Of a DNA stretch of 64,000 nucleotides, positions 47,050-55,100 are shown in pieces (the stretch's first letter is position 1; the number at the start of each line of letters is the position of its first letter). The position numbers and the translations under genes are program-made. The stretch is from Pseudothauera rhizosphaerae (lineage in GTDB: Bacteria > Pseudomonadota > Gammaproteobacteria > Burkholderiales > Rhodocyclaceae). The DNA lies in the NCBI RefSeq assembly GCF_004801305.1, contig NZ_SSOD01000002.1, positions 186,001 to 250,000 on the forward strand, written 5' to 3'. Under the pieces are notes generated by a model, which saw nothing but the letters and a program-made list of their open reading frames with translations, had not been told where the DNA came from and did no database searches.

Positions 47050-47162
47050 CGCTTTCTTGTTTTGGCCCAAGTGCTTGCGAAGCGCCAACTGCGCTATTCA
47101 TCCCCCAGCGCGTACGCTGTAACGGCTTGATTTGGCGGGCGGGCACAGGCGCGAATAGCACG

Positions 47163-47681
47163 TCATTTCAACGCGTCGTAGGCCCGCTCGCAGGCCCGGC
47201 CGGCTGCTTCGGCTGCATCAGCATGTCGAGCAATTCCGTCCGCAGCCGCATCAAGCCTGCGCTGCACGTCGGCGAGCAGATCGGCGGCGGAGCTGGCTGC
47301 CGGGCCTCCCGCGGTAGCGCCGGGATCGCTGCCGGCTCCACGACAACCGGCGGTGATGGCGGCGAGACGCTGGCGCAGCCGCTCGCCAGCAGCAGCAGCG
47401 GCAACAGCATCAGCGCGCGCCGCATCGAGTTCAGTGCGGGTTCCATCAACGATCTCCTGCAATGCGGTGTAGCGGCGCCGCTCCTCGGCGCGAGCATCCT
47501 CTGTGGCCTGGCGGGCGGCATCGCCCAGGGCGGCCAGCTCCTGCGCATGCCGGCGCAACGTGTCGGCGTGATCGCGCTGCTCACCGGCGAGGCGCAGGGT
47601 CTGCACGCCAGCCGCGGAGGCCACAACCGCGAGTGCCAGCAGGGCCGCGAGCAGCGCATTGGTCTTCAGCCAGGCGATCAT
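47163..47681 (-). CDS. Rz-like inner-membrane spanin
   Basis: A 172-residue i-spanin. One N-terminal membrane helix (about 5-24, NALLAALLALAVVASAAGVQ) is followed by a long Ala/Arg/Glu coiled coil (about 30-150), with no other domains. The start at 47679-47681 overlaps the endolysin stop (ATGA). Together with the embedded Rz1 it would fuse inner and outer membranes in the last lysis step. It is the last gene before the att site. Confidence 0.85.
   Translation of the reverse strand: MIAWLKTNALLAALLALAVVASAAGVQTLRLAGEQRDHADTLRRHAQELAALGDAARQATEDARAEERRRYTALQEIVDGTRTELDAARADAVAAAAAGERLRQRLAAITAGCRGAGSDPGATAGGPAASSAADLLADVQRRLDAAADGIARHADAAEAAGRACERAYDALK
47168..47446 (-). CDS. Embedded Rz1-like outer-membrane spanin lipoprotein
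   Basis: A 92-residue lipoprotein encoded out of frame, entirely within the Rz gene. It opens MEPALNSMRRALMLLPLLLL, with a lipobox (LLASGC), then a Pro/Ser-rich stretch (SVSPPSPPVVVEPAAIPALP), exactly the Rz1 pattern. GGAG lies 7 nt before the ATG at 47446; an ATG at 47425 is also possible. Nested Rz/Rz1 is well known in lambda-like and T7-like phages. Confidence 0.85.
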   Translation of the reverse strand: MEPALNSMRRALMLLPLLLLASGCASVSPPSPPVVVEPAAIPALPREARQPAPPPICSPTCSAGLMRLRTELLDMLMQPKQPAGPASGPTTR

Positions 47682-48169
47682 GCGTCTTCCGCCTGATACC
47701 GCAGGTTGCCGGCGACGCGCCGCACCCATCCTTTCCCGAATGACGGCCAGGTGGAGAGCTCCGTGTAGAACTCCAGCCGCTCGGCGTTGAACCGGGCAAG
47801 CACGTCGGGGACCGGCATCGCCGCGATGGCCTGCAGCGTGACCGGGCCGACCGCCCCGTCATCGGCCACCCCGACGGCGCGCTGCAGGAAGCGGATGGCC
47901 GTGCCGATGCTATGATTCACCGCAGCGTCGAACAATTGGAAGCCGATGGCAGGGTCGTACTGGTCGGCCCGCGCCCGCTGCCAGTACGCGCGCCGGTAGA
48001 TTTCGCGCGCGGTGCTGCGCGGCATGTCGCGCATCTGGCCGGTGTAGCCCTGCTCGCGGGCCACGCGCTCGGTGATGCCCCAGTTCGTGGCGTCGCCCGG
48101 ATCGTCCGGGTGATCCACGAATCCACCCTCATGGCCGATCAGCCGCTCGAAAGCTTCGTCGAAGTCCAT
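47678..48169 (-). CDS. Endolysin, glycoside hydrolase family 108 type
   Basis: A 163-residue muramidase. The catalytic segment is AFERLIGHEGGFVDHPDDPG (the EGG motif with the catalytic Glu), then TNWGITERVAREQG, typical of GH108. A C-terminal peptidoglycan-binding-like part contains QRAVGVADDGAVGPVTLQAI. No signal peptide is present, so it needs the holin for export. ATG 48167-48169 is preferred; a GTG one codon upstream is possible. It overlaps the 41-residue protein gene by 1 nt. Confidence 0.93.
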   Translation of the reverse strand: MDFDEAFERLIGHEGGFVDHPDDPGDATNWGITERVAREQGYTGQMRDMPRSTAREIYRRAYWQRARADQYDPAIGFQLFDAAVNHSIGTAIRFLQRAVGVADDGAVGPVTLQAIAAMPVPDVLARFNAERLEFYTELSTWPSFGKGWVRRVAGNLRYQAEDA

Positions 48170-48294
48170 CACGCATCCCCCTTCCGTCGCCGGTGCGACG
48201 CTTCCAGGTCATGCCGCGCGCAGGCCGTGAGCTTCGCGCCGAGCACCGCCGCGACGATGCACACGCCGATCCACACCACATCCGCCCAGGTCAT
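48169..48294 (-). CDS. Small membrane protein in the lysis cassette
   Basis: A 41-residue protein with an N-terminal hydrophobic helix (TWADVVWIGVCIVAAVLGAK) and a basic tail (HRRRKGDA). The ATG at 48292-48294 overlaps the holin stop (ATGA) and its TGA overlaps the endolysin start (TGATG), so it is translationally coupled on both sides. The position and topology suggest a second holin or antiholin, which is inference. Confidence 0.7.
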   Translation of the reverse strand: MTWADVVWIGVCIVAAVLGAKLTACARHDLEASHRRRKGDA

Positions 48295-48593
48295 GGCTCG
48301 CTCCTCCCGCCGACGATGCGCTGGAACAGCCGCTCCAGCCCGGACGTGCCCAGGCTTGCCAGCGCCGCGGCGATACCGATCTGCCCCACGGGCGAGAGAC
48401 TGGGCACGAACACCAGCACTGAGCCCGCGGCCGTGGCGATGCCCGCGGTCGAGATGCAGCGGCCGACGATGATCCGCGCCGTGATGCGCTCCTGGCTCGC
48501 CAGCAGTTGCCCCAGCCCGATGAACGCCCCGACGGCGGCGAACATGGCAGCCGTCTCGATGTCGCGGAAGGCGCGGGAGAGCCAGTCGCTCAT
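48291..48593 (-). CDS. Phage holin
   Basis: A 100-residue protein with at least two membrane helices (about 15-32, FAAVGAFIGLGQLLAS, and about 48-70, TAGIATAAGSVLVFVPSLS) and a charged C-terminus (FQRIVGGRSEP). The segment IGIAAALASLGTSGLERLFQ matches my memory of the LydA/phage_holin_3 group. The start overlaps the stop of the 110-residue gene (ATGA). The position before the endolysin supports the call. Confidence 0.85.
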   Translation of the reverse strand: MSDWLSRAFRDIETAAMFAAVGAFIGLGQLLASQERITARIIVGRCISTAGIATAAGSVLVFVPSLSPVGQIGIAAALASLGTSGLERLFQRIVGGRSEP

Positions 48594-48922
48594 GCGACCT
48601 CCACCCAGCTCACCGTCGCCTCGTCCCACCGCCACCGGCCCTCATCCGGGCGCTGCACCGGCGGCTGCCAGTCGTGGTTCTCGTCCAGCACCCAGGACGG
48701 GAACGGCGGCGGCGCAACGAACACGTCGGCATCAGGATCGTAGGCAAAGCCCGCGCCGGGAAACTGCTTGCGGATGCTGGCGTTGTAGCTGCACTGGACC
48801 CATGTACCGCCGAGGCCCAGGTCGTCGGCCAGGAACTCAGCGCCGCGGTGCTCCTGTTCGTCGGGCACCACGAGGACCTGCAGTACGGTGTTGCTCTCGT
48901 CGATTTGTGCGAAGTGCGCCAT
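48590..48922 (-). CDS. Conserved phage protein of unknown function
   Basis: A 110-residue protein that opens MAHFAQIDESNTVLQVLVVP, a start shared by many short proteins next to phage tail-fibre genes. It has a Trp-rich second half (FPSWVLDENHDWQPP and WRWDEATVSWVEV) and no signal peptide or membrane helix. It is coupled to the holin gene by ATGA. Its function is unknown; it may be a fibre-associated or baseplate-like accessory. Confidence 0.75.
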   Translation of the reverse strand: MAHFAQIDESNTVLQVLVVPDEQEHRGAEFLADDLGLGGTWVQCSYNASIRKQFPGAGFAYDPDADVFVAPPPFPSWVLDENHDWQPPVQRPDEGRWRWDEATVSWVEVA

Positions 48923-48925
48923 AGC

Positions 48926-49153
48926 TCACTCTTCCGCTTGGTTCTCAGCCTCTTCCCGTGCTACACGCTCGGGGTCGTAGTTGGGGCTGTCCGGGTTGGC
49001 GTAGTGGTTGGCGTAGTCCTCTCGTGCCCGGCGCTCAGCTTCGGCACGCTCAGCGGCATCCGTCGCTTTCTCCTCCCTGGCTTTCCTCCTCTGCCACACG
49101 AAGACGGCGACGAATGCGATTCCGATCAGCGCGAAGATGTAAATGTCGTTCAT
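48926..49153 (-). CDS. Small phage membrane protein
   Basis: A 75-residue protein with an N-terminal helix (IYIFALIGIAFVAVFVWQRR) and a strongly charged, probably coiled-coil tail (REEKATDAAERAEAERRARE). It lies 3 nt from its neighbour. It could be a spanin- or holin-like accessory, but the sequence supports no named family. Confidence 0.65.
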   Translation of the reverse strand: MNDIYIFALIGIAFVAVFVWQRRKAREEKATDAAERAEAERRAREDYANHYANPDSPNYDPERVAREEAENQAEE

Positions 49154-49174
49154 GATTCGTTCCTGATGAGTTGA

Positions 49175-49969
49175 TCAGATTGGGTAGCGGATGACGACGA
49201 TGCCGGAGCCGCCAGAGGCTGCGCCGAACTGCGTGCCGTCACCCCAGTCGGAGCCACCCGTGCCGCCCCGCCCTGTGTTTGCGGCGCCGGCTTGGGCACT
49301 CGACCCGTTTGCCTCGCCGCCGATGGCGTAGGTCACGCTGGAGCCGGTGTAAGTGTTTGCCAGCCCTGAACCCGCAGGGCCTCCATCAGACCCTGCCGAC
49401 CCCCTCCCACCACCACCACCCGCGGTGTTCCCGCCGGCATTACCCTGCCCGGATGTGCCTGCGCCGCCAGATGAGCCGTTACCGTAGTAGAAGTCGCCAC
49501 CGCCACCGCCGCCGGAGCCGCCGGACAGGCCGGATAGGGTTTGTGAGTTGCTCGCGCCGCCGCCTCCGCCGCCGCCAACGACAGTAGTGGCGCCAGTCAT
49601 GCTGGTGTTACTGCCTGATGTGCCACGGGCACGAAGAGCACCTGCTGCACCACCCGCCCCAATCGTGATCGTGTAGCTGCCCGCGGCCAGGACGACGCCC
49701 GCCGATACGATCATGCCCCCCGCACCGCCGCCGCCGCCAAACGTGTCTGACATAGAATTGTCGGCGCCGCCGCCGCCGCCGCCGCCGGCCACCATCATGC
49801 GATCCACCGTCTTGCTGCCGCCACTTACGGTCAGCGTCCCGGACGAGTTGAAGGTGTGGATGCGGTATCCGCCGGACTCCGTGACGGTGCCGCCGGTGAC
49901 AGTGGCGCCCCCGCCGCCGGCACCACCGGCCGCACAGGTGCCCATCATCAGACACAGGGCGCCGCTCAT
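49175..49969 (-). CDS. Glycine-rich adhesin-like tail protein
   Basis: A 264-residue protein; about one third of residues are Gly, in runs such as AGGGGGGGAD and GGGSGGGGG. The ATG at 49967-49969 overlaps the tail-fibre stop (ATGA). A short beta-rich start (TVTESGGYRIHTFNSSGTLT) and the end SGIVVIRYPI mark the glycine-rich domain found in phage tail proteins. Poly-glycine helical sandwiches form the receptor-binding tip of T-even gp38 adhesins. A similar role at the fibre tip is likely but unproven. The Gly-rich region is also a hotspot for repeat length change. Confidence 0.8.
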   Translation of the reverse strand: MSGALCLMMGTCAAGGAGGGGATVTGGTVTESGGYRIHTFNSSGTLTVSGGSKTVDRMMVAGGGGGGGADNSMSDTFGGGGGAGGMIVSAGVVLAAGSYTITIGAGGAAGALRARGTSGSNTSMTGATTVVGGGGGGGASNSQTLSGLSGGSGGGGGGDFYYGNGSSGGAGTSGQGNAGGNTAGGGGGRGSAGSDGGPAGSGLANTYTGSSVTYAIGGEANGSSAQAGAANTGRGGTGGSDWGDGTQFGAASGGSGIVVIRYPI

Positions 49970-52125
49970 TGCAGATGCCCCGACACGATGTATTGGGTGG
50001 TGGTGATCGCCCACACGGAGACCATGCCGTAAGGCGCCAGGGTCAGGTTGCCGGTCGTCGTTGTGCCCGCCTTGCGCAGCGTCAGGCCGCTGCCCTGCGT
50101 GATGGTTTTCGCGGTCGAAGAGTTGTTGTAGAAGTTGCGCACGGTGCCGGCTGTCAGCCCGGTGTTGAGGGTGAAGTTGGCCGTGATCCCCGTCACCTCG
50201 CCATCCACGCCGCCGGCCGTGGTGTTGTACGGCACGTCGCGCATGGCGTTGACTGCCGATGCGGTCGCCGCCAGCGACGTACTGGTGGAGTTCGTCGCCG
50301 TCGTGAGTTGCAGGACGCCTGCGGCGGAAGTGGAGCCGGCGGGCAAATCGCTGGCGACCAGAGCGCGGAAGGTCGGAGCGCCTGCTGCACCGTTCGGCGC
50401 GGCCAGCACGTACTTCGCGGTCTGGTTCGCACTGAAGATTTCCGCGAGGGACCACGACGCCGCGGCGGAGCCATCCACCGACTTGGCCGTGCCCCCGACG
50501 GTGAGATTGCGGGCGGTGCCCCACTTGGCCGTCGTGATGGCCTCGCTGCCGTCGAAGTCGGTGCCGTTGATCTGCCGCGCCGTCGCAAGCGCGGTCGCGG
50601 TGGCCGCGTTGCCCGTGGTGCTCTGGTTCAGCGTGGGAATGTCCCCGGCGGCCAGCACCACGGCGCCGGTCTTTCCGGCGACGCTGGTCACCGCATTGAC
50701 TTCAGCACCGGCCTCGATCCCGTCGAGCTTGGTCTTCGCCGACGACGCGTTCCACCACGCGGAGATGGCCTGGAACACGCGCAGCGCCGACCAGGCCCGG
50801 CGAGTCGTCGCGCTGCCGGCTTCCGCCTCGGCCTGGCTCACCGTGTCGGCGGTCCATTCGCGGGCGTTGGTCACGCTCGGGTCGTCCGCGTCGAGCTTAC
50901 TTGCGACGTCGGCCGCCAGGTCGTCCAGCGCGGACTGCACCGCGGTGCTGATCGGCTTGTCCGCGTCCGAGGTGTTATCCACGTCGCCAAGGCCGATGTT
51001 CGTCCGCGCGGCGGCAAGGTCCGTCAAGCCGGACAGGTTCTCATTGGTCTGCATGAACCCGGAGAAGTCCTCGCCGACCAGCGCATCCAGATCATCCTGG
51101 ATGCCGGCGAGCGCTGCGACGGCTGCTGCCGCGTCGTCTGCGGCAGCCGCCGCGCTGGACGCCGCGCTGGACGCTGCGTCACTCGCGGCCGATGCAGCGG
51201 CCTCTGCGGCAGCCGACTGTCCGATAGCCGTAGTCGCGATGGCGTACGCTTCGTCCGTGTCTGCAGCGGCTGAGTTCGCCGTACTCACAGCGGAGGCCGC
51301 GTCGCTCGCGGCAGTGGCCGCCGCAGAGCTCGCAGCATTCGCTGTGCTCACCGCGGAGGCTGCATCGCTTGCCGCACTGCTGGCGGCGGCGCTCGCCGCG
51401 TTGGCTGTGCTCACCGCCGCAGCCGCATCGCTCGCGGCACTGTTCGCAACGCTCACCGCGGAGGCTGCATCGCTCGCTGCCGCCGCGCTGGACGCCGCGC
51501 TGGACGCCGCGCTGGACGCCGCGGCGTCGGCCGTCGCCACTGCGTTCCCGGCCGCGGTGCTTGCAGCGTTCGCAGTGGCGACTGCGGCGGCGGCATCCCC
51601 AGCAGCGCTGGCGGCCGTGGCCGACGCAGCGTTCGCAGTGGAGAGCGCGGCCGCGGAGTTCGCTTCCGCCGTCGCCGTCGCTTCGAGAACTTCGTCCAGG
51701 TACTCTTCGCCGCTCTTCAGCTCCGAAATCGCCGACTTGAGCGAGCGATCAACTTCCTCCGCGACCTGCTGCATCTGGATGACGTGCCGGTCCAGCGCAT
51801 CCTCGATCACGTGCGGGTAGAACCCGCCCGCGTTCGTGATGTCCGTCGGCTGCAGGAGCGGTACTTTGCTGGTGAGCGTGACCTTGTAGCCTGCGGCGTA
51901 GGCCGTCAGCGTTGTGACCGTGCCGCCCGGGCTGGCGTTCTGGTCGGCGTTGAGCGCGACCGTGAATTCACTGGTCAGCGTGAGGTCGGTTTCGGCGCCG
52001 TCCGGGTCGGTCAGCACTACGCGCACGTCGCTGACGCTGAAGACTTTGAACTCGAACGGGAAGGCAACCGTCACGCCGTTGCAGTCGTAAGGGCCGGCCT
52101 TGCGGGTAGTAGAGCTGACGGTCAT
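49966..52125 (-). CDS. Tail fibre protein
   Basis: A 719-residue fibre. The N-terminal about 140 residues resemble T7-type fibre heads (AGPYDCNGVTVAFPFEFKVF, then VRVVLTDPDGAETDLTLT, and QMQQVAEEVDRSLKSAI). Residues about 150-345 are Ala/Ser-rich repeats (AASAVSTANAAS-like) likely forming a trimeric coiled coil. The C-terminal part has GLGDVDNTSDADKPISTAV and a beta-rich shaft (TGNAATATALATAR, TTKWGTARN-like), typical of fibres. The adjacent glycine-rich gene may provide the tip. Confidence 0.9.
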   Translation of the reverse strand: MTVSSTTRKAGPYDCNGVTVAFPFEFKVFSVSDVRVVLTDPDGAETDLTLTSEFTVALNADQNASPGGTVTTLTAYAAGYKVTLTSKVPLLQPTDITNAGGFYPHVIEDALDRHVIQMQQVAEEVDRSLKSAISELKSGEEYLDEVLEATATAEANSAAALSTANAASATAASAAGDAAAAVATANAASTAAGNAVATADAAASSAASSAASSAAAASDAASAVSVANSAASDAAAAVSTANAASAAASSAASDAASAVSTANAASSAAATAASDAASAVSTANSAAADTDEAYAIATTAIGQSAAAEAAASAASDAASSAASSAAAAADDAAAAVAALAGIQDDLDALVGEDFSGFMQTNENLSGLTDLAAARTNIGLGDVDNTSDADKPISTAVQSALDDLAADVASKLDADDPSVTNAREWTADTVSQAEAEAGSATTRRAWSALRVFQAISAWWNASSAKTKLDGIEAGAEVNAVTSVAGKTGAVVLAAGDIPTLNQSTTGNAATATALATARQINGTDFDGSEAITTAKWGTARNLTVGGTAKSVDGSAAASWSLAEIFSANQTAKYVLAAPNGAAGAPTFRALVASDLPAGSTSAAGVLQLTTATNSTSTSLAATASAVNAMRDVPYNTTAGGVDGEVTGITANFTLNTGLTAGTVRNFYNNSSTAKTITQGSGLTLRKAGTTTTGNLTLAPYGMVSVWAITTTQYIVSGHLQ
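51482..51517. repeat. 12-bp tandem repeats in the tail fibre gene
   Basis: Three perfect copies of GCCGCGCTGGAC lie in the Ala-rich coding region; two further copies occur near 51149-51172. Slippage here would add or remove four residues per step and keep the frame. Confidence 0.85.
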
Positions 52126-52185
52126 GCGGGAGCCTCCGAGGATGGCGCAAGGCTATCCCCGGAGGCGGAAACCACGCGCACCCCG

Positions 52186-55100
52186 TCAGCGGGGCGGGCC
52201 GACTACGACTGAGAGCGGGTTCGCCGTGCGCCCTTCGAGCATCGCCGCGGCGCCCTCGACGGTGCGATTCACTTGGCCCGCCGGGTAGTGGAAGAGAATC
52301 CCCGCCGTGTTGTTGGCGGCCTTGAAGAGCGCCATGTCCAGTTCGCCCTGGTCGATCTGCTGGCTGAGTTTCTGCATTTCGCCGAAGAACCGCGCGCCGG
52401 CCGGGCCACTGTAGCCGAAGGGCTTGCCCACGCCGGCCAGGGCCTGCGCCGCACCGGTGAGTTCCCGCACGCCCACGAAGAGCCCCATCAGGAAGCTGAT
52501 CTGCTCGGCCGCCATGTTCTGCACCAGCTCGTCTTCGTCGTCCTCGCCCTTGAGCGCGTCGCGCAGCAGCGAGCCCAGCACCGCCGGCACGGTGAAGAGC
52601 AGCAGGTAATCGCCGGCCAGGCGCATCACGTCGTGCGGCCGGCGGAAATTGGTAGCGCGCGTGCGCTCGGCGGCGAGGTTCAGTGTGACCGAGAAGTAGC
52701 TGTAAAAGTTGGTGAAGAGCTTCCACGCCGCGCTGCCACGCTGGACCTGCGCCAGATCCTTGATCTGCCCGCCGCCCTGAGCGTCGATGACCGCCTGGTC
52801 CGCCATCGCCACGGCGCGCACCTCGTCCGCCGTGCCGCCCTCGCGCAGGTTGGCGGGGTCGGCCATCGCCTTCTCGTAGGCGCCGTACCAGGTCGGGTAA
52901 TCCACCGCAGCCTGCAGTTTCTGGATCAGGATGAAGTAGCTAGCCTCCAGCGCCAGGCGGATGTCGCCCTTGTCGCCTTCGAGGCGGTTCTGCACGTCGT
53001 TGATCTCGCGGTTCATCGTCCGCGCCCGGTTGCGCAGGAACTCGCTCTTGGCTTGCGCCTCTTCGGCCTTTTCCAGCATGCGCGATGGCGAACCGTAGAA
53101 CTCGCGCATGCCGCGCGCCACCCATGCCGGACCGATCCGCACCATGGAGTTGGTGAAGCCCAGCGGCTGCAGCAGCGCGGTAGTGAGGTTCCAGCCCAGG
53201 CCCGTGATGGTCGCGCCGGTGCGCAGATGGTTCAGCGCGCGTTCCACCATATGCTGGGCCGGCGCGTCGCCGCGGGCAATGTCCTCGATGGCCTTCTTGA
53301 TGGCCGTGACCTTCTCCGCGCCGAAGCCCTGCCGCATTGACGCATCCAGCCTGCGCAGTAGCTTGTTGGCGTCGATCAGCCATTCGTGCCATGCCAGATC
53401 GTGGATGACCTCGTTCGCGCCCTGGTAGATGCCATCGAAGGACAAGAGCAGCGGCCGGCCCACGACGCGCTCCGAACGGCTCTTGGTGAAACTGCGCCGC
53501 GTGGTGGCCGCGGTGTAGGCCGCGCGCATCATCTGCTTGGCGCTCTCCGCATCGGCGTGCGCGGCAGCCTCGCCGGACTGGGCCGGGTCGTACTTCACCG
53601 GGTAGTACCCGCCACGCAGCGCGATAGGCGCCCCGTTGGCCGGCGTGACGGTGAAGGGCTCGGCTTCGATCCATTCCGGCTCTTTGCCGGCGACGCGCCG
53701 CTCCTTCGCCGCGATCTGCGGCCGGTAGCCTTCGAAGAAGTCCCACACGCCCTGCACGAACTGCCACTCGGCCGGCGTGAGCGTCTGCAGCACCGGCATG
53801 ACCTGCGCCCGAGTCCAGCCGCGGCCATCCAACAGCCGCTGCCGGTTGCCGGCGTTGCCCCAGTTGAGCGCCAGCGCAATGCGCTCGCCACGGTTGAGCG
53901 CACGTCCCAGGCTCGGGAAGTGCCGCCCCGTGCCGCCCATCCGCTCGCCGTCGGCCAGCAACGGCTTGGCGAGGTCGTGCAGCCGCTGCGCGGCTTCGGC
54001 GCGCATCGTCGCCTCGCGCTCGCCGGCCTCGTTCATCGGCCGCACCAGGTATTCCCACAGTGCGCCGCCGTCCTGCATGCCGTCCATCTCGCGCACGAGA
54101 CTCGCGAGCTTGCGGTGCGCCGCCATGAAGCCGCGCGCCATGTGCTCGGCCCGGCTGCCCAGGGTGTTGCGCCGCTCGTTGCCCACCACCCGGCCGCCGG
54201 CCGCCGCGGTGATCGAATCCCGCACTTCGGCCACGATGGCGTCCAGTGCGCGCTTGTCGCGGGCGGTGAGCAGCTTGTGCTTCAGGCGCCCCAGGTGCTC
54301 AATCTGCTTCACGGAATCGACCAGCCCGCGGAACTGCTCCACGGTCAGGTTCTTGTAGTGCTCGCGCGCGGCCTCCACCTGAATCCAGTCAGGGATGTCC
54401 GGCTCGATGCCGGCCTCTTCCTGCGCGGCGATCCACTTGGCGAGCGAGGTGCGCTTGTCGATGGCCTTGAGCGACTGCCCGGCGCGCAGGTCGAAGCGCT
54501 CCAGCATCGAGTCGATCTGCTCCAGGTAGTCGGGATCAACCGACTTGCGCGTGCCCTCGCTGTTGAATTTGGCGAGGTACTGCAGGCCGGACTCCACCTC
54601 CCCCAGCGCCTGATGCGCAGCCCGTGTGGCCTGCAGCCCGATCAACTGGTTACGCTTCTCCACCGCGGCCAGTTCGCGGTTGCCCGCCCGCAGGGCCGCT
54701 TCGGCCGCCGTGCTCGCCCGCGCCGCCGCACGGCTGTACTGGGTCGGCTTCACGTGCCGGACCTTGAGCCGCGCAACCATCTGCCGGGCGTACTCGCGCG
54801 CGGCCTGCGTCATCACCGCCCGCTGCCCGGTCGCCCTCGCCAGTGCGGAGAGTTCGGTCGCCACCATGCGGGCGCGCACGTCGTTATGCACGGCGCGGTC
54901 GGCGGCGCGCTCCAGCGCCTCGGGCGTGGCGAGGTCGCCGTGGCGCTCCAGCATGCGCAGATCGGTCAGCGCTTCGATCTCGACCTCGGGGGGGTGGGCC
55001 GCCACAAGCGCCTGCACCAGCGCGTCGCCAGAATCGAAGCCGGTCAGCTCGGCCACGATGTCGGGGTGCAGCCCGTCGCGGGCCGTCATGCGCCGCGCGC

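Noticed and set aside
51100-51720. CRISPR-like repetitive DNA
   Set aside because: The repeats lie in a coding region for Ala-rich coiled coil, have no constant repeat/spacer structure, and no cas genes are near.
49175-52125. Diversity-generating retroelement linked to the tail fibre (as in BPP-1)
   Set aside because: I see no reverse transcriptase gene and no second copy of the fibre 3' end acting as a template repeat in the window.
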